A stretch of DNA of 64,000 nucleotides, taken from assembly GCF_900116705.1 (NCBI RefSeq), contig NZ_FPBP01000004.1, positions 62,001 to 126,000 of the forward strand, read 5' to 3'. The notes below the pieces were generated by a model that was not told where the DNA came from, made no database searches, and saw only the letters and a program-made list of their open reading frames with translations. Each line of letters begins with the position of its first letter. Position 1 is the stretch's first letter. The DNA comes from Halomonas korlensis. Its GTDB lineage: Bacteria; Pseudomonadota; Gammaproteobacteria; Pseudomonadales; Halomonadaceae. This document shows positions 46,004-55,282 of this stretch, one piece after another. A program made the translations under genes and the position numbers.

Positions 46004-47245
46004 ATGGCCCGCAATATCATCGTTTTGGGTGCCGGCATGGTCGGCGTATCGGTGGCCTGGCATCTGGTGCGTCGCGGTCATGACGTCACGCTGGTGGACC
46101 GCCGCGAGCCGGGGCTCGAGACCTCCTTCGGCAACGCCGGCATCATCCAGCGCGAGGCGGTGCGCCCCTACGCCTTCCCGCGTGACATCGGCACCCTGCT
46201 GCGGGTGGTTCCCAACCGCAAAGTGGATATCCGCTACCGCCCCACCGGCATGATGAACGCGGCGGGCCCGCTGCTGAACTACTGGCTGAACTCGAGCGGT
46301 AAGCGCTACGAGCGCATCGTAAACGAGTGGGCGTCGCTGATCATGCGCTGCCAGGATGCCCACGCGCCGATGATCGAGGCCGCCGGCGCCGAGGCGCTGG
46401 TGCGCAAGGGCGGCTGGCTGGAGCTTTACCGCACCCGCCAGGCGTTCGAGGAGCGCCAGGAAACGGCCCGGGAGAACCACGAGCGCTTCGGGGTCGAGTA
46501 TGAGGTGCTGGACGCCGAGGCGCTCTACGCCAAGGAGCCGCACCTGGGCAAGGGGCTGATCGGGGCGATCCACTGGACGCAGCCCTGGATGGTCTCGGAC
46601 CCGGGCGGTCTGGTACAGGCCTACGCCCGCAGCTTTGCTGAACAGGGCGGCCATGTGATGCAGGCCAGTGTCGAGGATGTGCTCCAGGTAGAGGGCGGCT
46701 GGCGAGTCAAGACCAGCGCGGGAGCCCTGGAAGCAGATGAGGTAGTGGTGGCCTTGGGGCCCTGGGCCGGCGACCTGCTGGAAAGGCTAGGTATGAAAGT
46801 GCCGCTGTTCGTGAAGCGCGGCTACCACATGCACTACTCCACGGAAGAGGGAGCCAAGCTCAACCACTGGGTGATGGACGCCGAGAAGGGATTTCTGCTC
46901 GAACCGATGCGCGCCGGGATTCGCCTGACCACCGGCGCCGAGCTTGCCGACCTGGACTCACCGCCCCAGTACAAGCAGCTGGCCGCCGCCGAGAAGGTGG
47001 CACGCAAGCTGTTCCCGCTGGGCAAGCGTCGTGACGGCCAGCCCTGGAAAGGAGCGCGGCCCTGCCTGCCCGACATGAAACCGGTGATCGGCCCGGCCCC
47101 CGGCAAGGCGGGGCTGTGGCTCGCCTTCGGCCACGGCCATCAGGGCTTTACCCTGGGCCCGGCCACCGGCGAGCTGCTCGCCCAGATGATGGATGGTGAA
47201 GAACCCGCGGTGGATATGGCCCCGTTCCGCGTCGATCGCTTCTGA
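46004..47245 (+). CDS. DadA-like FAD-dependent D-amino acid dehydrogenase/oxidase
   Basis: A 413-residue flavoprotein of the DAO/DadA family. It starts with the FAD dinucleotide motif IIVLGAGMVGVSVAWHLVRRG (split; ~4-24), followed by DRREPGLETSFGNAG (typical DadA), and ends with the C-terminal FAD region RPCLPDMKPVIGPAP and GLWLAFGHGHQGFTLGPATGELLA (split). It would oxidatively deaminate a D-amino acid or related amine. ATG 46004 has GGGAG upstream; a terminator follows. It lies between two hipBA remnants in the same orientation. Confidence 0.87.
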   Translation: MARNIIVLGAGMVGVSVAWHLVRRGHDVTLVDRREPGLETSFGNAGIIQREAVRPYAFPRDIGTLLRVVPNRKVDIRYRPTGMMNAAGPLLNYWLNSSGKRYERIVNEWASLIMRCQDAHAPMIEAAGAEALVRKGGWLELYRTRQAFEERQETARENHERFGVEYEVLDAEALYAKEPHLGKGLIGAIHWTQPWMVSDPGGLVQAYARSFAEQGGHVMQASVEDVLQVEGGWRVKTSAGALEADEVVVALGPWAGDLLERLGMKVPLFVKRGYHMHYSTEEGAKLNHWVMDAEKGFLLEPMRAGIRLTTGAELADLDSPPQYKQLAAAEKVARKLFPLGKRRDGQPWKGARPCLPDMKPVIGPAPGKAGLWLAFGHGHQGFTLGPATGELLAQMMDGEEPAVDMAPFRVDRF

Positions 47246-47265
47246 ATGTGGGGTCAGGACGAAAA

Positions 47266-47292
47266 CGGGCGCCCTTTGAGGCGCCCGCTTTA
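47266..47292 (+). terminator. Terminator after the DadA-like gene
   Basis: CGGGCGCC (47266-47273) pairs with GGCGCCCG (47280-47287), followed by CTTTA; the T-tract is short. Confidence 0.7.
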
Positions 47293-47344
47293 AGAAAATT
47301 CGCGCACCGACTGGAAGCAATACAGGGATACCTACCACTCACCT

Positions 47345-47663
47345 GCTCCCTTGGCCACACCCATTCACCACAGGGATGAACTCGGCAAACTGGTGCGCCA
47401 GCTGCGTGTCGAACAGGGGCTGCTGCAGATCGACCTGGCCGGGCTGGCCGGCACCGGCAATCGTTTTATCGTCGACCTGGTGCGGGGTAAACCGACCCTG
47501 CAACCTCAAAAGGGGTTGGACGTGCTGGATCTGTTGGGGCTCGAAGTCGTCGTGCGACGCAAGGGTGGCAACCGCCATGGCGAGTAACGATACCCTGGTA
47601 ATGTACCACGACGACCAATACATTGGCCGGCTGCGGGATGCTCTACTGCTGCGCTTCGAGTGA
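47345..47663 (+). pseudogene. hipBA remnant 2 (5'-truncated hipB and first codons of hipA)
   Basis: From about 47345 the sequence matches hipB from its ~residue 15 (HHRDELGKLVRQLRVEQGLL, then QIDLAGLAGTGNRFIVDLVRG) to its end, with the hipB start and promoter missing. The following ATG at 47578 opens hipA (MASNDTLVMYHDDQYIGRLR) but stops at 47661-47663 after 28 codons. Close to the intact hipBA at 37849 in sequence and in the same orientation. 47664-47786 shows no gene. Confidence 0.8.
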
Positions 47664-47786
47664 TCTCCAGTATGGCTGACACTTCAAGTACTCAGCCGCT
47701 TGTTCGAACCCTCAATAAGGTTGTGCCTGGGACTTGTGACCGCGAGGGTCTTAGCTGACCGATACAAAATATACCTTTTATAAAAA

Positions 47787-48644
47787 TTAGGAAACTAACC
47801 TTGATAGCAGGGGATCATTTCGCAGAATCAAACACCAGCGGGCCACGGACGAAAGCTCCGCTGCGGGATCCGTCATTTCACGAATTCGGACACATACCTC
47901 GGCCAGTTTGGCTTTGGATGCCGGGTTATTGCCAGTACAGCAACGAGATTTTGCCCTCTTATAATCGTCGATTAGAAGATCCAGCTTCTGCCATACTTTT
48001 CGACGCGCCTCGGCCAGTGCTACATGCTCGTTGAGCTTCAGGCGTTTGACAGTTTCGGTAACCCGCTCTTGCTCCCAATCGGATGCACCTGGCACGGGAA
48101 CAACCTTGCCTTCTTCGTCGTACGCGATCAGCCCCACATCATCATCATCAACGGGGTCAATAAGATAACGCGATTCGGATTCTTCGCAAGGTGCGCCGAA
48201 AGTCGAGCAAAGGGAGCCTTGCTTGAGAGGAAACCATCCGCCCTTTTTGCGGTTCCCAACATTCCCGCAGGCGCGAAAGTTCATATAATCAAACGCCAAC
48301 CACCAGTAACCATCGCGCTTACTACCATCCAATGCCCTAGCTTCTTTCTTAGGGCGGAAATGTTCGACATCGTAATGGGAATAAAGCTCGCGGACCTCTG
48401 AAAACCAGCACTTCCCGGCCGACAAAGCGAGCAGCCACTCTTTCAAGGCCCCCCAATGAGCACGATTAGCATCGATCAATGCGTTACGCTCATCGACCCT
48501 ACCAGCAGCATCAAGCGCAGCCAAGTCGTCAACAAGTTGCCTGGACTTGGCCAACCAGGTATCCCATTCTGCCTGAGTCCAGGGCTCCCAACCCGGAATG
48601 TCCGTGTCGATCGGCTGTCTGTTCACCAGGTTAATCCAAATCAA
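47787..48644 (-). CDS. HNH-type nuclease-like protein, last gene of the restriction operon
   Basis: A ~285-residue protein with an HNH-like centre: CWFSEVRELYSHYDVEHFRPKKEA (split; ~79-102, DVEHF carrying the core His), then WLAFDYMNFRACGNVGNRKKGG (~115-136) with Asn and His-type metal ligands. HNH proteins of this size often pair with an ABC/AAA-type ATPase in defence loci (for example PtuB with PtuA of Septu). Its start overlaps the end of the upstream ATPase gene; TTG 48644 has an AGGGGA upstream, GTG 48626 is the alternative. I cannot assign it to a named family with certainty. Confidence 0.72.
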   Translation of the reverse strand: MIWINLVNRQPIDTDIPGWEPWTQAEWDTWLAKSRQLVDDLAALDAAGRVDERNALIDANRAHWGALKEWLLALSAGKCWFSEVRELYSHYDVEHFRPKKEARALDGSKRDGYWWLAFDYMNFRACGNVGNRKKGGWFPLKQGSLCSTFGAPCEESESRYLIDPVDDDDVGLIAYDEEGKVVPVPGASDWEQERVTETVKRLKLNEHVALAEARRKVWQKLDLLIDDYKRAKSRCCTGNNPASKAKLAEVCVRIREMTDPAAELSSVARWCLILRNDPLLSRLVS

Positions 48645-50379
48645 TGTGTGTCCCCTGCAAGATTTCTCCGATAATGTTATCGGCAATACGATCCTGCTCT
48701 GCTTGCTCTTCTGGCGTAAGCGTGGGCTTCCGGAACCGACTATGCTGCGCCATCTTACGCACGAAAAGGGCATAGTCCGGATCACGAAAATCTGAGGTTG
48801 AAAAGCCCAGGTCGGCCAGTTCCGCGCTCAATCGGTTAAGCTCAGCATCATCTTCCGGTGTGCGAGGCGATTTGACGTACAGCTCGTTGCGGCGGAACAG
48901 GCGCCGCTCGGTTTCCATATCCAGTGTGGACGACAGGCCAAACAATTCGCTCTTGAGTAGACCAGTCACCCCCATGCCTTGTGGATGCTCGTCCGGCTCT
49001 TCCACGAGTATGCGGCGGCCCTCGCGGCGCAGGTTATGCACCTGTTCGCGCTTCAGGCTGCCCAGCATTATTGGATCGTGAGTGGTGATCAGTATTTGCG
49101 AGTCTCCCAAGGCATCGGAATCGGTGCTTAGCACACCCTCGATATCGTCGAAATAACGCAATTTCCAGATAGGATTCAGATGGGTATCCGGCTCGTCCAG
49201 CAGAAACAGGCAGTGGTCTTCGCGGGTAATGCGCATCAACCCCAATACGGTGAGCATTTGCAGCTCGCCTTCGGATAACTGCTGGAAGCTGACTTTACCG
49301 CCGTGTTCGTCGCGCTTTTTAACCGTGATGCGGATCTCGTCGATCAGATCGCCAATGTAGGCCCCTTCGGCGTAACGGAAAAAGCTGTCGGGGCTACCGA
49401 CAAGTTCGCCCAGCTGTTTCAACTTCTCGTGGCTGGGCACGAACAGGTAGAGTTGCTTTTGCTTTTCGGTACGTCCGCGAAAATCGATCTGCCTGGTGAC
49501 CTCCTGCTCGATGGGTGCCCAGGCCACCTGCCATAGCTTGTCCAGAAACTCACTGACCACATTGCCACGTGCGTACCAAAAGCGCGGGTCGCCTTCGTTC
49601 AACTCCTGCTCGTCGAAGCGGCCACTGCGGCGCTTTTCACGCAGCCGGTAAGGCTCCTTGAGCACGAATAGTGCCGACTCTAGCGATTCGATATGCAGGT
49701 TGGCCAGCACCTTCTGAAACACGGGGTCATCCGACAGTAGGCAGGCCAGTAGCACCAGTTGGCTGTGCCCGCCCCGGCAGTAGAACAGGCGGCGCAGGCG
49801 GTCGTCGCCCAGTTTTTGGAGGCGGCTACGTTCCCGCCGCTTTGCCTCTTCGACTGCGCGGATATCCGCCTCGCTGCCGGTGAAATTGCGCAGCAGCTCG
49901 GCGGGCAGCACCTCCTCGGCCACGATCTCCTGGCGGCGGTTGAAGCGGCGCTGATGCTCCTGGAAAAGCGCCTCGATCCGCTCGTTGCGGCCGGAGTAAT
50001 AGGCGAAGATATGCGAGGGTAACAACTCGCGGTTTTTGAGCAGGTAGCCTTGCGACTCGGATTTGCCATCCACCCATACGAAGGGACGTTTCTGCTTGCC
50101 CGTATCGGCCTCGATGCGGACCCGGTGGCAACGAATACTATATTCCAGCGTGTAGTCCAGGGAGGCATCTCGATCCAGATCGATGTCGCGAAAGATGATG
50201 ATCAGCGCTTCGATCAGGTTCGATTTACCGGTGCCGTTCTGGCCGATCAAGGCATGGCTGCGAATAGGCTTTTGCGGCCCGCCGTTATCGCCCGGTATTG
50301 ACTGCAGATGGGTGGCAAAGCGCATCTTCAACTCGTGCAGATTGCGAAATCGAGGAATCTCCAAACGCAACAGCTGCAT
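48631..50379 (-). CDS. Restriction system-associated AAA/ABC-type ATPase
   Basis: A 582-residue SMC/ABC-like ATPase: Walker A GQNGTGKS (46-53), ABC signature-like LSEGEL (368-373), Walker B FLLDEPD (392-398) and H-loop ITTHDP (431-436). Between them is a helical insertion rather than a long coiled coil. The architecture and its place right behind hsdS (one base gap) match the family annotated elsewhere as restriction system-associated AAA ATPase, and its overlap with an HNH gene recalls PtuA/PtuB (Septu). It probably gates the HNH partner's nuclease activity; this is inferred. Confidence 0.82.
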   Translation of the reverse strand: MQLLRLEIPRFRNLHELKMRFATHLQSIPGDNGGPQKPIRSHALIGQNGTGKSNLIEALIIIFRDIDLDRDASLDYTLEYSIRCHRVRIEADTGKQKRPFVWVDGKSESQGYLLKNRELLPSHIFAYYSGRNERIEALFQEHQRRFNRRQEIVAEEVLPAELLRNFTGSEADIRAVEEAKRRERSRLQKLGDDRLRRLFYCRGGHSQLVLLACLLSDDPVFQKVLANLHIESLESALFVLKEPYRLREKRRSGRFDEQELNEGDPRFWYARGNVVSEFLDKLWQVAWAPIEQEVTRQIDFRGRTEKQKQLYLFVPSHEKLKQLGELVGSPDSFFRYAEGAYIGDLIDEIRITVKKRDEHGGKVSFQQLSEGELQMLTVLGLMRITREDHCLFLLDEPDTHLNPIWKLRYFDDIEGVLSTDSDALGDSQILITTHDPIMLGSLKREQVHNLRREGRRILVEEPDEHPQGMGVTGLLKSELFGLSSTLDMETERRLFRRNELYVKSPRTPEDDAELNRLSAELADLGFSTSDFRDPDYALFVRKMAQHSRFRKPTLTPEEQAEQDRIADNIIGEILQGTHIDLD

Positions 50380-50380
50380 C

Positions 50381-52384
50381 TCAGGCTCCCGCCTCTTCGC
50401 TCACGATTTCTCGCACCTTTGCCGGTTCGGGCTCCAGAACCCAGCCATGGGCAATCTCGGTTTTCAATTGCGCATAGAAGGCATCGATCTCCCCACCAAA
50501 GCGCTGCCACAGATCCTTGGCGCTCATCTCGCCGTTGTGGCGGGCGAGGACAGTGGCCAGCGGCGCCTGGGCCTTGATATCCGGGGTTTCGCCCAACCGC
50601 AGTTTGGCGACCAGTTCGGTTTGGGGGGCTTTCACGGGCTGGTCCTCTTCTTGTTCGATGGTAATGCCGGTCAGGGCGGAAATAGAAGAAATAGCAAGTC
50701 GTTCCGAGAGATTATTAGCGTCCTGTAGTTGAGATTCCAGTGTATCACAGGCATGTATTAGCTCAGTAACTCGCGCAACAATTCGTTTCTGCTCAACAAG
50801 AGGCGGGATGCCAACTACAGATGAAGCGAATCTTTCGGTCTGGAGGCGACAGGTTCCATGCGTCGAGCGCTCGACCATACCAAGGAATCTTCGTTTACTT
50901 CCCAAGAGCAATAAAAGTAAGAACTCAGACATCTCGGGAAAATACGGGCAAAGTGCTTTCATGTCCTGATTGATGGTCAGCTCTCTTCCCGCCAACCCCA
51001 CCGGGAATGAATGGGCCAAGATCATCCCACGAACAACGACCAATAGTGCACCAGAAGGAATAAGTTTTACCGAAGTTTCTTCCACTGCCTCTTGTGAAAT
51101 ACTGTCTTTGGAGTTATTGATACGGTTGACTTTCATGTCCTTAGGACTAACCCAAGGCACGTCACCACGCCAATAGTCAGGATTTGATTTTCTAGGCGTC
51201 CCCCCACCCAAGAAAGAACCAAGGCTTGACAGTCGTAACCACACCCAATTATTCGGCAACGGAAAAGGAAGCTCTTCGCCTGAGATTTCTTGCTGTTGAT
51301 TCAAACGACTCTTTCTCGAGGAAAAATTATTCGCTTGATTTCTCTGCGCTAACAACCGAATGATGTCGGAAGCACTCTCGCCACTCTTTTGTCTCGTCAA
51401 TAAGCCTTTGATAGCCAACTCGAGAAGGATTGTGCGAAACTCCTTTACATCTTCCGGCGCATTAAACAACTGCTCGAAGTTTTCCTCCAACCTTGACCAA
51501 GACTCTTGCAATTCGTGCGGACTTTCGGCACTGACAACAGTTTTCAGTGTGGCCTGGCGCAGGGCGTTTTGTAGCCGACGGCGTTTTCGCTGCTGCGCTT
51601 CCAGCTTGTCGCACAAGGCCATTAGTTCATCGACTTTGACGACAATGCGAGCTTGTTCCTCAACCGGTGGAAGGGGGATGGGAAGGGTCCGTACCGTCCG
51701 CGCTCCTAGTTCAACCTGCTGCGTAGTACCAGAAACCAGTGACTCTGGATGAGTTGGATGAATACGTGTCTGTATCCAAGGTGATGCTATTACGCACCAG
51801 AGATAGCGAGGCAACGCATCAGCCAACCTGACGACTGTAATATGCGAGTCCGCGACAACACGATTGTCACCTGTGTCATGGTAGATAGCAACCCGTCCAG
51901 CAGTTCCCGTGCCAGTAGAATTCCATAATAAATCTCCATCGCACAGGAAGCGCTCGATACCGTAGGATTTTACTGACTCATCTGTTATAAACCTAGCTTG
52001 TCGTATATCGAATCCACTCCATTGAACGCACTTTTGCGAAATAACACGAACACTTCCATTACTGGAGTACTTCGGCCCTTTACCTCGCTGGACATATAGT
52101 GAAATTTGCTCCAGCTGCACCCATTCCCAGTAGCAAGGAATTATAAAAGGCTCTGTTTGGTTTGACGGCATCCCGCGAGAAGATCGAAGGCTAAGCTGGG
52201 CCTTGTAATCTTTGCGCTGTTTTTCCACAGCTGCCAAAGTATCCACGATAGGTGTTTCTGGATTGCTACGTTCAACCAAGCGCCCCGAAGCAGCCAATTG
52301 AAGCACCAACTCCCGCAACCGCGCCACGCCACCTGGCGCATTGGCAATATGCCCAAATTCCGCCAAAAAATGCTGCGCATCCAT
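50381..52384 (-). CDS. hsdS: Type I restriction-modification specificity subunit HsdS
   Basis: A 667-residue S subunit, larger than the usual ~400-450. It has two target-recognition domains, each followed by a conserved helix: PLPPVEEQARIVVKVDELMALCDKLE (split; first) and IPPLVEQKRIVARVTELIHACDTLE (split; second). A C-terminal addition (~590-667, KLRLGETPDIKAQAPLATVL..., ending PAKVREIVSEEAGA) resembles extensions seen in other operon-linked S subunits. HsdS fixes the recognised DNA site. Its ATG shares one base with the stop of the preceding DUF1016 gene (TGATG). Confidence 0.93.
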   Translation of the reverse strand: MDAQHFLAEFGHIANAPGGVARLRELVLQLAASGRLVERSNPETPIVDTLAAVEKQRKDYKAQLSLRSSRGMPSNQTEPFIIPCYWEWVQLEQISLYVQRGKGPKYSSNGSVRVISQKCVQWSGFDIRQARFITDESVKSYGIERFLCDGDLLWNSTGTGTAGRVAIYHDTGDNRVVADSHITVVRLADALPRYLWCVIASPWIQTRIHPTHPESLVSGTTQQVELGARTVRTLPIPLPPVEEQARIVVKVDELMALCDKLEAQQRKRRRLQNALRQATLKTVVSAESPHELQESWSRLEENFEQLFNAPEDVKEFRTILLELAIKGLLTRQKSGESASDIIRLLAQRNQANNFSSRKSRLNQQQEISGEELPFPLPNNWVWLRLSSLGSFLGGGTPRKSNPDYWRGDVPWVSPKDMKVNRINNSKDSISQEAVEETSVKLIPSGALLVVVRGMILAHSFPVGLAGRELTINQDMKALCPYFPEMSEFLLLLLLGSKRRFLGMVERSTHGTCRLQTERFASSVVGIPPLVEQKRIVARVTELIHACDTLESQLQDANNLSERLAISSISALTGITIEQEEDQPVKAPQTELVAKLRLGETPDIKAQAPLATVLARHNGEMSAKDLWQRFGGEIDAFYAQLKTEIAHGWVLEPEPAKVREIVSEEAGA

Positions 52385-53469
52385 CAGGCATCCTCCCCTT
52401 CGGAACCGCTGTCCATTTGGGTGTCGACGGCGCGCTGCGCCAGCCGCGCCCGCGAGTGCTCGACCGCTTCGTGTAGCCTGGCCTGCAGGACGTCCCTGGG
52501 CGGGAGTACGGTCAGGTATTCGGCCACGTGAATGCCACTGGCATCCAGTTCCAGTAGTTCGATCTGCTCTTTCTTCTTACCGCTGCACAGGATAATGCCC
52601 AGCGGCGGTTCCTCGCCGGTCTCCTGTTCATGCCGCGCTAGCCAGCGTAGGTAGAGCTCCATCTGGCCCTTGTCGGCGGCCTTGAAATCGCCGAGTTTGA
52701 GGTCGATGGCAACCAAGCGCTTAAGGCGGCGGTTGTAGAACAGCAGATCGATGTAGAAGTCGTCGTTGTCGATCTGGATGCGCTTTTGCCGCGCCACGAA
52801 GGTGAAACCGGCGCCCAGTTCCAGCAGGAACAGCTCCAACTCGCGCAGGATGGCATCCTCCAGGTCTTTTTCCAGGTAGCGGTCGCGCAGACCCAGAAAG
52901 TCCAACACATAGGGGTCTTTCAGCACCAGCGCCGGGCTGAGCTCACCTTGCTCGCGCAGTGTCGACAGTTCCTGTGTCAACAACTCGTCGGGTTGGCGAG
53001 AGAGAGCTGTTCGCTCAAACAGCATGGAATCCAGCCGCGCCTGCAGGGTGCGGGTACTCCAGCGCTCCTGTTGGCACATTTGCAGATAGAAATCGCGCTT
53101 AAGCGGATCGTCAATGTAGATCAGGGTCTTGAGGTGGGTCCAGCTCAATTGTCTCCGCACCGCGGAGACAATTTCTTCATCCGGGAAGACTTCGGCAAAG
53201 CGCAGCATATGGCGCAGGTTCTTCGCGGAAAATCCACGTCCGTATTCGGCTGCCAATTGCTTCGCCAGGCTGGATACGAGCTGCTCGCCGTAGGCAGCGC
53301 GTTCGCTCTGTAACACCTCGCGCCAGATGCGCTGGCCGATATGCCAGTACAGCAGGGTCAAGGTACTGTTGACAGCGCTGGCCACCTCGCGGCGGCTCTG
53401 TTCTATAAGTTGGCGGATTTCGCCAAGCAGTTGCCCGTTAAATGGTTTCTGAGGCTGTTCGGAGCTCAC
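52384..53469 (-). CDS. DUF1016/YhcG-family PDDEXK nuclease
   Basis: A 361-residue protein. The N-terminal DUF1016_N region (SRREVASAVNSTLTLLYWHIGQRIW in pieces, ~25-49; YGRGFSAKNLRHMLRFAEVFP) is followed by a PDDEXK nuclease core: Asp241 in IDLLFYNRR, and Asp256-x-Lys258 in AIDLKLGDFK, then QMELYLRWL. Its GTG overlaps the hsdM stop (GTGA) and its stop overlaps the hsdS ATG, so it is translationally coupled within the type I operon. In other genomes YhcG-type nucleases occur alone or beside restriction genes; the role is not settled. Confidence 0.88.
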   Translation of the reverse strand: MSSEQPQKPFNGQLLGEIRQLIEQSRREVASAVNSTLTLLYWHIGQRIWREVLQSERAAYGEQLVSSLAKQLAAEYGRGFSAKNLRHMLRFAEVFPDEEIVSAVRRQLSWTHLKTLIYIDDPLKRDFYLQMCQQERWSTRTLQARLDSMLFERTALSRQPDELLTQELSTLREQGELSPALVLKDPYVLDFLGLRDRYLEKDLEDAILRELELFLLELGAGFTFVARQKRIQIDNDDFYIDLLFYNRRLKRLVAIDLKLGDFKAADKGQMELYLRWLARHEQETGEEPPLGIILCSGKKKEQIELLELDASGIHVAEYLTVLPPRDVLQARLHEAVEHSRARLAQRAVDTQMDSGSEGEDA

Positions 53470-55247
53470 TCTTCAACCTCTTCCGCCGTAAAGTGGTGCG
53501 CCAAGGCCGCCGCCAGCTCACTTTTCAAGCGGTTTTCGGTTTCCTCGATTTCACCAAGCAGGGTTTTGTACTTCTCCAGCAGTACATCGGGGTCGTGGGC
53601 TTCCTCCTCCGGCCCATTGGGGTTTTTCTGGTCCAGGTTGTAGATGGGCCAATAGAGTCGGTCGCCGGCAACCTGGGCATCGCGGGCTTGCAAGCGCATG
53701 TTCTCCGCCTTGTCGCGTAATTCGGCTACCTCATCATCAATAGGTTTGCGTTTTTTCTGGCTGTTGACGCCTTTGATGGAGTCGCGCAGATCGCGCACTT
53801 GGTTTTCCAGTGCCGAGGCTTCGTTGTTCAACGCTTCCGCCCGCTGCCAATGCGGCTGGGCCTCGGCCACGGCCTGCTCGCGCTTGGCTTTGAAATCGAG
53901 TTTCCAGGCCAATTCGTTTTCCACCCGGTCAGCGAAGTCGTTGTCTTCCCGGCCCCACCATTCCTGTTCGAGCTTGAACTCCTCAAACCGGATCGGTTTG
54001 GTCTTGGAATAGCTCTTGTAGCCCAGTGGATAGGGGTGTTCGTAAAACCAGATGGAGTCGGTGTGGAAGTGCTCGCTACCATCTTCCGTGACGGCGCCTT
54101 TAGTGAAGAACAGCAGGTTGGTCTTGATGGTGGTGTAAGGCGCAAAGACACCCTTGGGCAAGCGGACGATGGTGTGCAGCTTGCAGTCACGCAGCAGCAA
54201 CTCTTTCAGCGTGGCCTTGATGCCTTCACCAAACAAGAAGCCGTCGGGCAGCACCACGGCAGCGCGGCCGTTTTCCTTGAGCAGCTTTTTGATGATCAGC
54301 GCCATGAACATATCGGCGGTCTCGCGGGTGCGCAGATTGGCCGGGTAGTCACTGCCCACACCATCGTCCTCGTAGCCGCCGAACGGCGGATTGGTGATCA
54401 CACAATCGACCTTGTCGTGAGCACTCCAATCGTTCCAGCCAATGGCCAGCGTGTTGTGGTGCTCGATCTGACTGGGCACGTCGATGCCGTGCAGCAGCAT
54501 GTTGGTGGTACACAACAGGTGCGGCAGTTGCTTCTTTTCGATGCCGCGAATCAGATCCTCGATGGCGCGTTGATCGGCGGCGGAAGACCTTGCAGTAATC
54601 TGATGGCGCATATGGTCGATCACCGCCGTCAGGAAGCCGCCCGTGCCGCAGGCCGGATCGAGTACGGTTTCGCGCTTATCTAGGCGTGGATCGAGCCGGT
54701 CCGCCATGAACTGGGTAATGGCGCGCGGAGTGTAGAACTCGCCGGCGTTGCCCGCGCCGCGAAGATCGTTCAGTAGTTGCTCGTACACATCCCCCAGGTT
54801 GGCGCGGGTCTTGAAATCGTCGAAATTGACAGCTTCTTCCAGCTTCTCTATCACAGCCAACATCTGAGTGCCGGATTTCATGTAGTTGTTGGCGTCTTCG
54901 AACACGCCGCGGATTACCTTGTGCAAGGCGCTACGGTTGGCATCCAAGTCTTTCAGCGTTGGAAACAGGTCATTGTTAACGAAACCGATCAATTCGCTGG
55001 CGGCGATCTGAGGCTTTTTCTTGTCGCCCTGACTGGCAACGTAGGCGGCCCAATTGCGCCAGCGCAAACGATCGGGCAAGGGGGATCGGTAGTCGGGGTC
55101 GTCATCTGCCCATTCGTCTTCACGCTGGTCCAGGACCTTGAGGAATAGCATCCAGGTGAGTTGGCCCAGGCGTTGGGCGTCGCCGTCAACGCCGTCGTCC
55201 TTGCGCATAACGTCCTGAATGGATTTAATTGTGCTGCTGAGATTCAT
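53466..55247 (-). CDS. hsdM: Type I restriction-modification DNA methyltransferase HsdM
   Basis: A 593-residue N6-adenine methyltransferase subunit. N-terminal HsdM_N helical domain (~1-150), SAM motif I DPACGTGGFLTAVI (197-210), catalytic NPPFGG (286-291), target-protection motif KEN/PDGFLFGEG, and a C-terminal coiled coil with SIKGVNSQKKRKPIDDEVAELRDKAENMRLQA (split). It forms the M2S modification enzyme with HsdS. The start at 55247 lies 35 bases after the hsdR stop; no strong RBS is visible. Confidence 0.95.
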   Translation of the reverse strand: MNLSSTIKSIQDVMRKDDGVDGDAQRLGQLTWMLFLKVLDQREDEWADDDPDYRSPLPDRLRWRNWAAYVASQGDKKKPQIAASELIGFVNNDLFPTLKDLDANRSALHKVIRGVFEDANNYMKSGTQMLAVIEKLEEAVNFDDFKTRANLGDVYEQLLNDLRGAGNAGEFYTPRAITQFMADRLDPRLDKRETVLDPACGTGGFLTAVIDHMRHQITARSSAADQRAIEDLIRGIEKKQLPHLLCTTNMLLHGIDVPSQIEHHNTLAIGWNDWSAHDKVDCVITNPPFGGYEDDGVGSDYPANLRTRETADMFMALIIKKLLKENGRAAVVLPDGFLFGEGIKATLKELLLRDCKLHTIVRLPKGVFAPYTTIKTNLLFFTKGAVTEDGSEHFHTDSIWFYEHPYPLGYKSYSKTKPIRFEEFKLEQEWWGREDNDFADRVENELAWKLDFKAKREQAVAEAQPHWQRAEALNNEASALENQVRDLRDSIKGVNSQKKRKPIDDEVAELRDKAENMRLQARDAQVAGDRLYWPIYNLDQKNPNGPEEEAHDPDVLLEKYKTLLGEIEETENRLKSELAAALAHHFTAEEVEE

Positions 55248-55282
55248 TAAGGGCTCACTGGTTCTAATGCCTACATGGCTGT

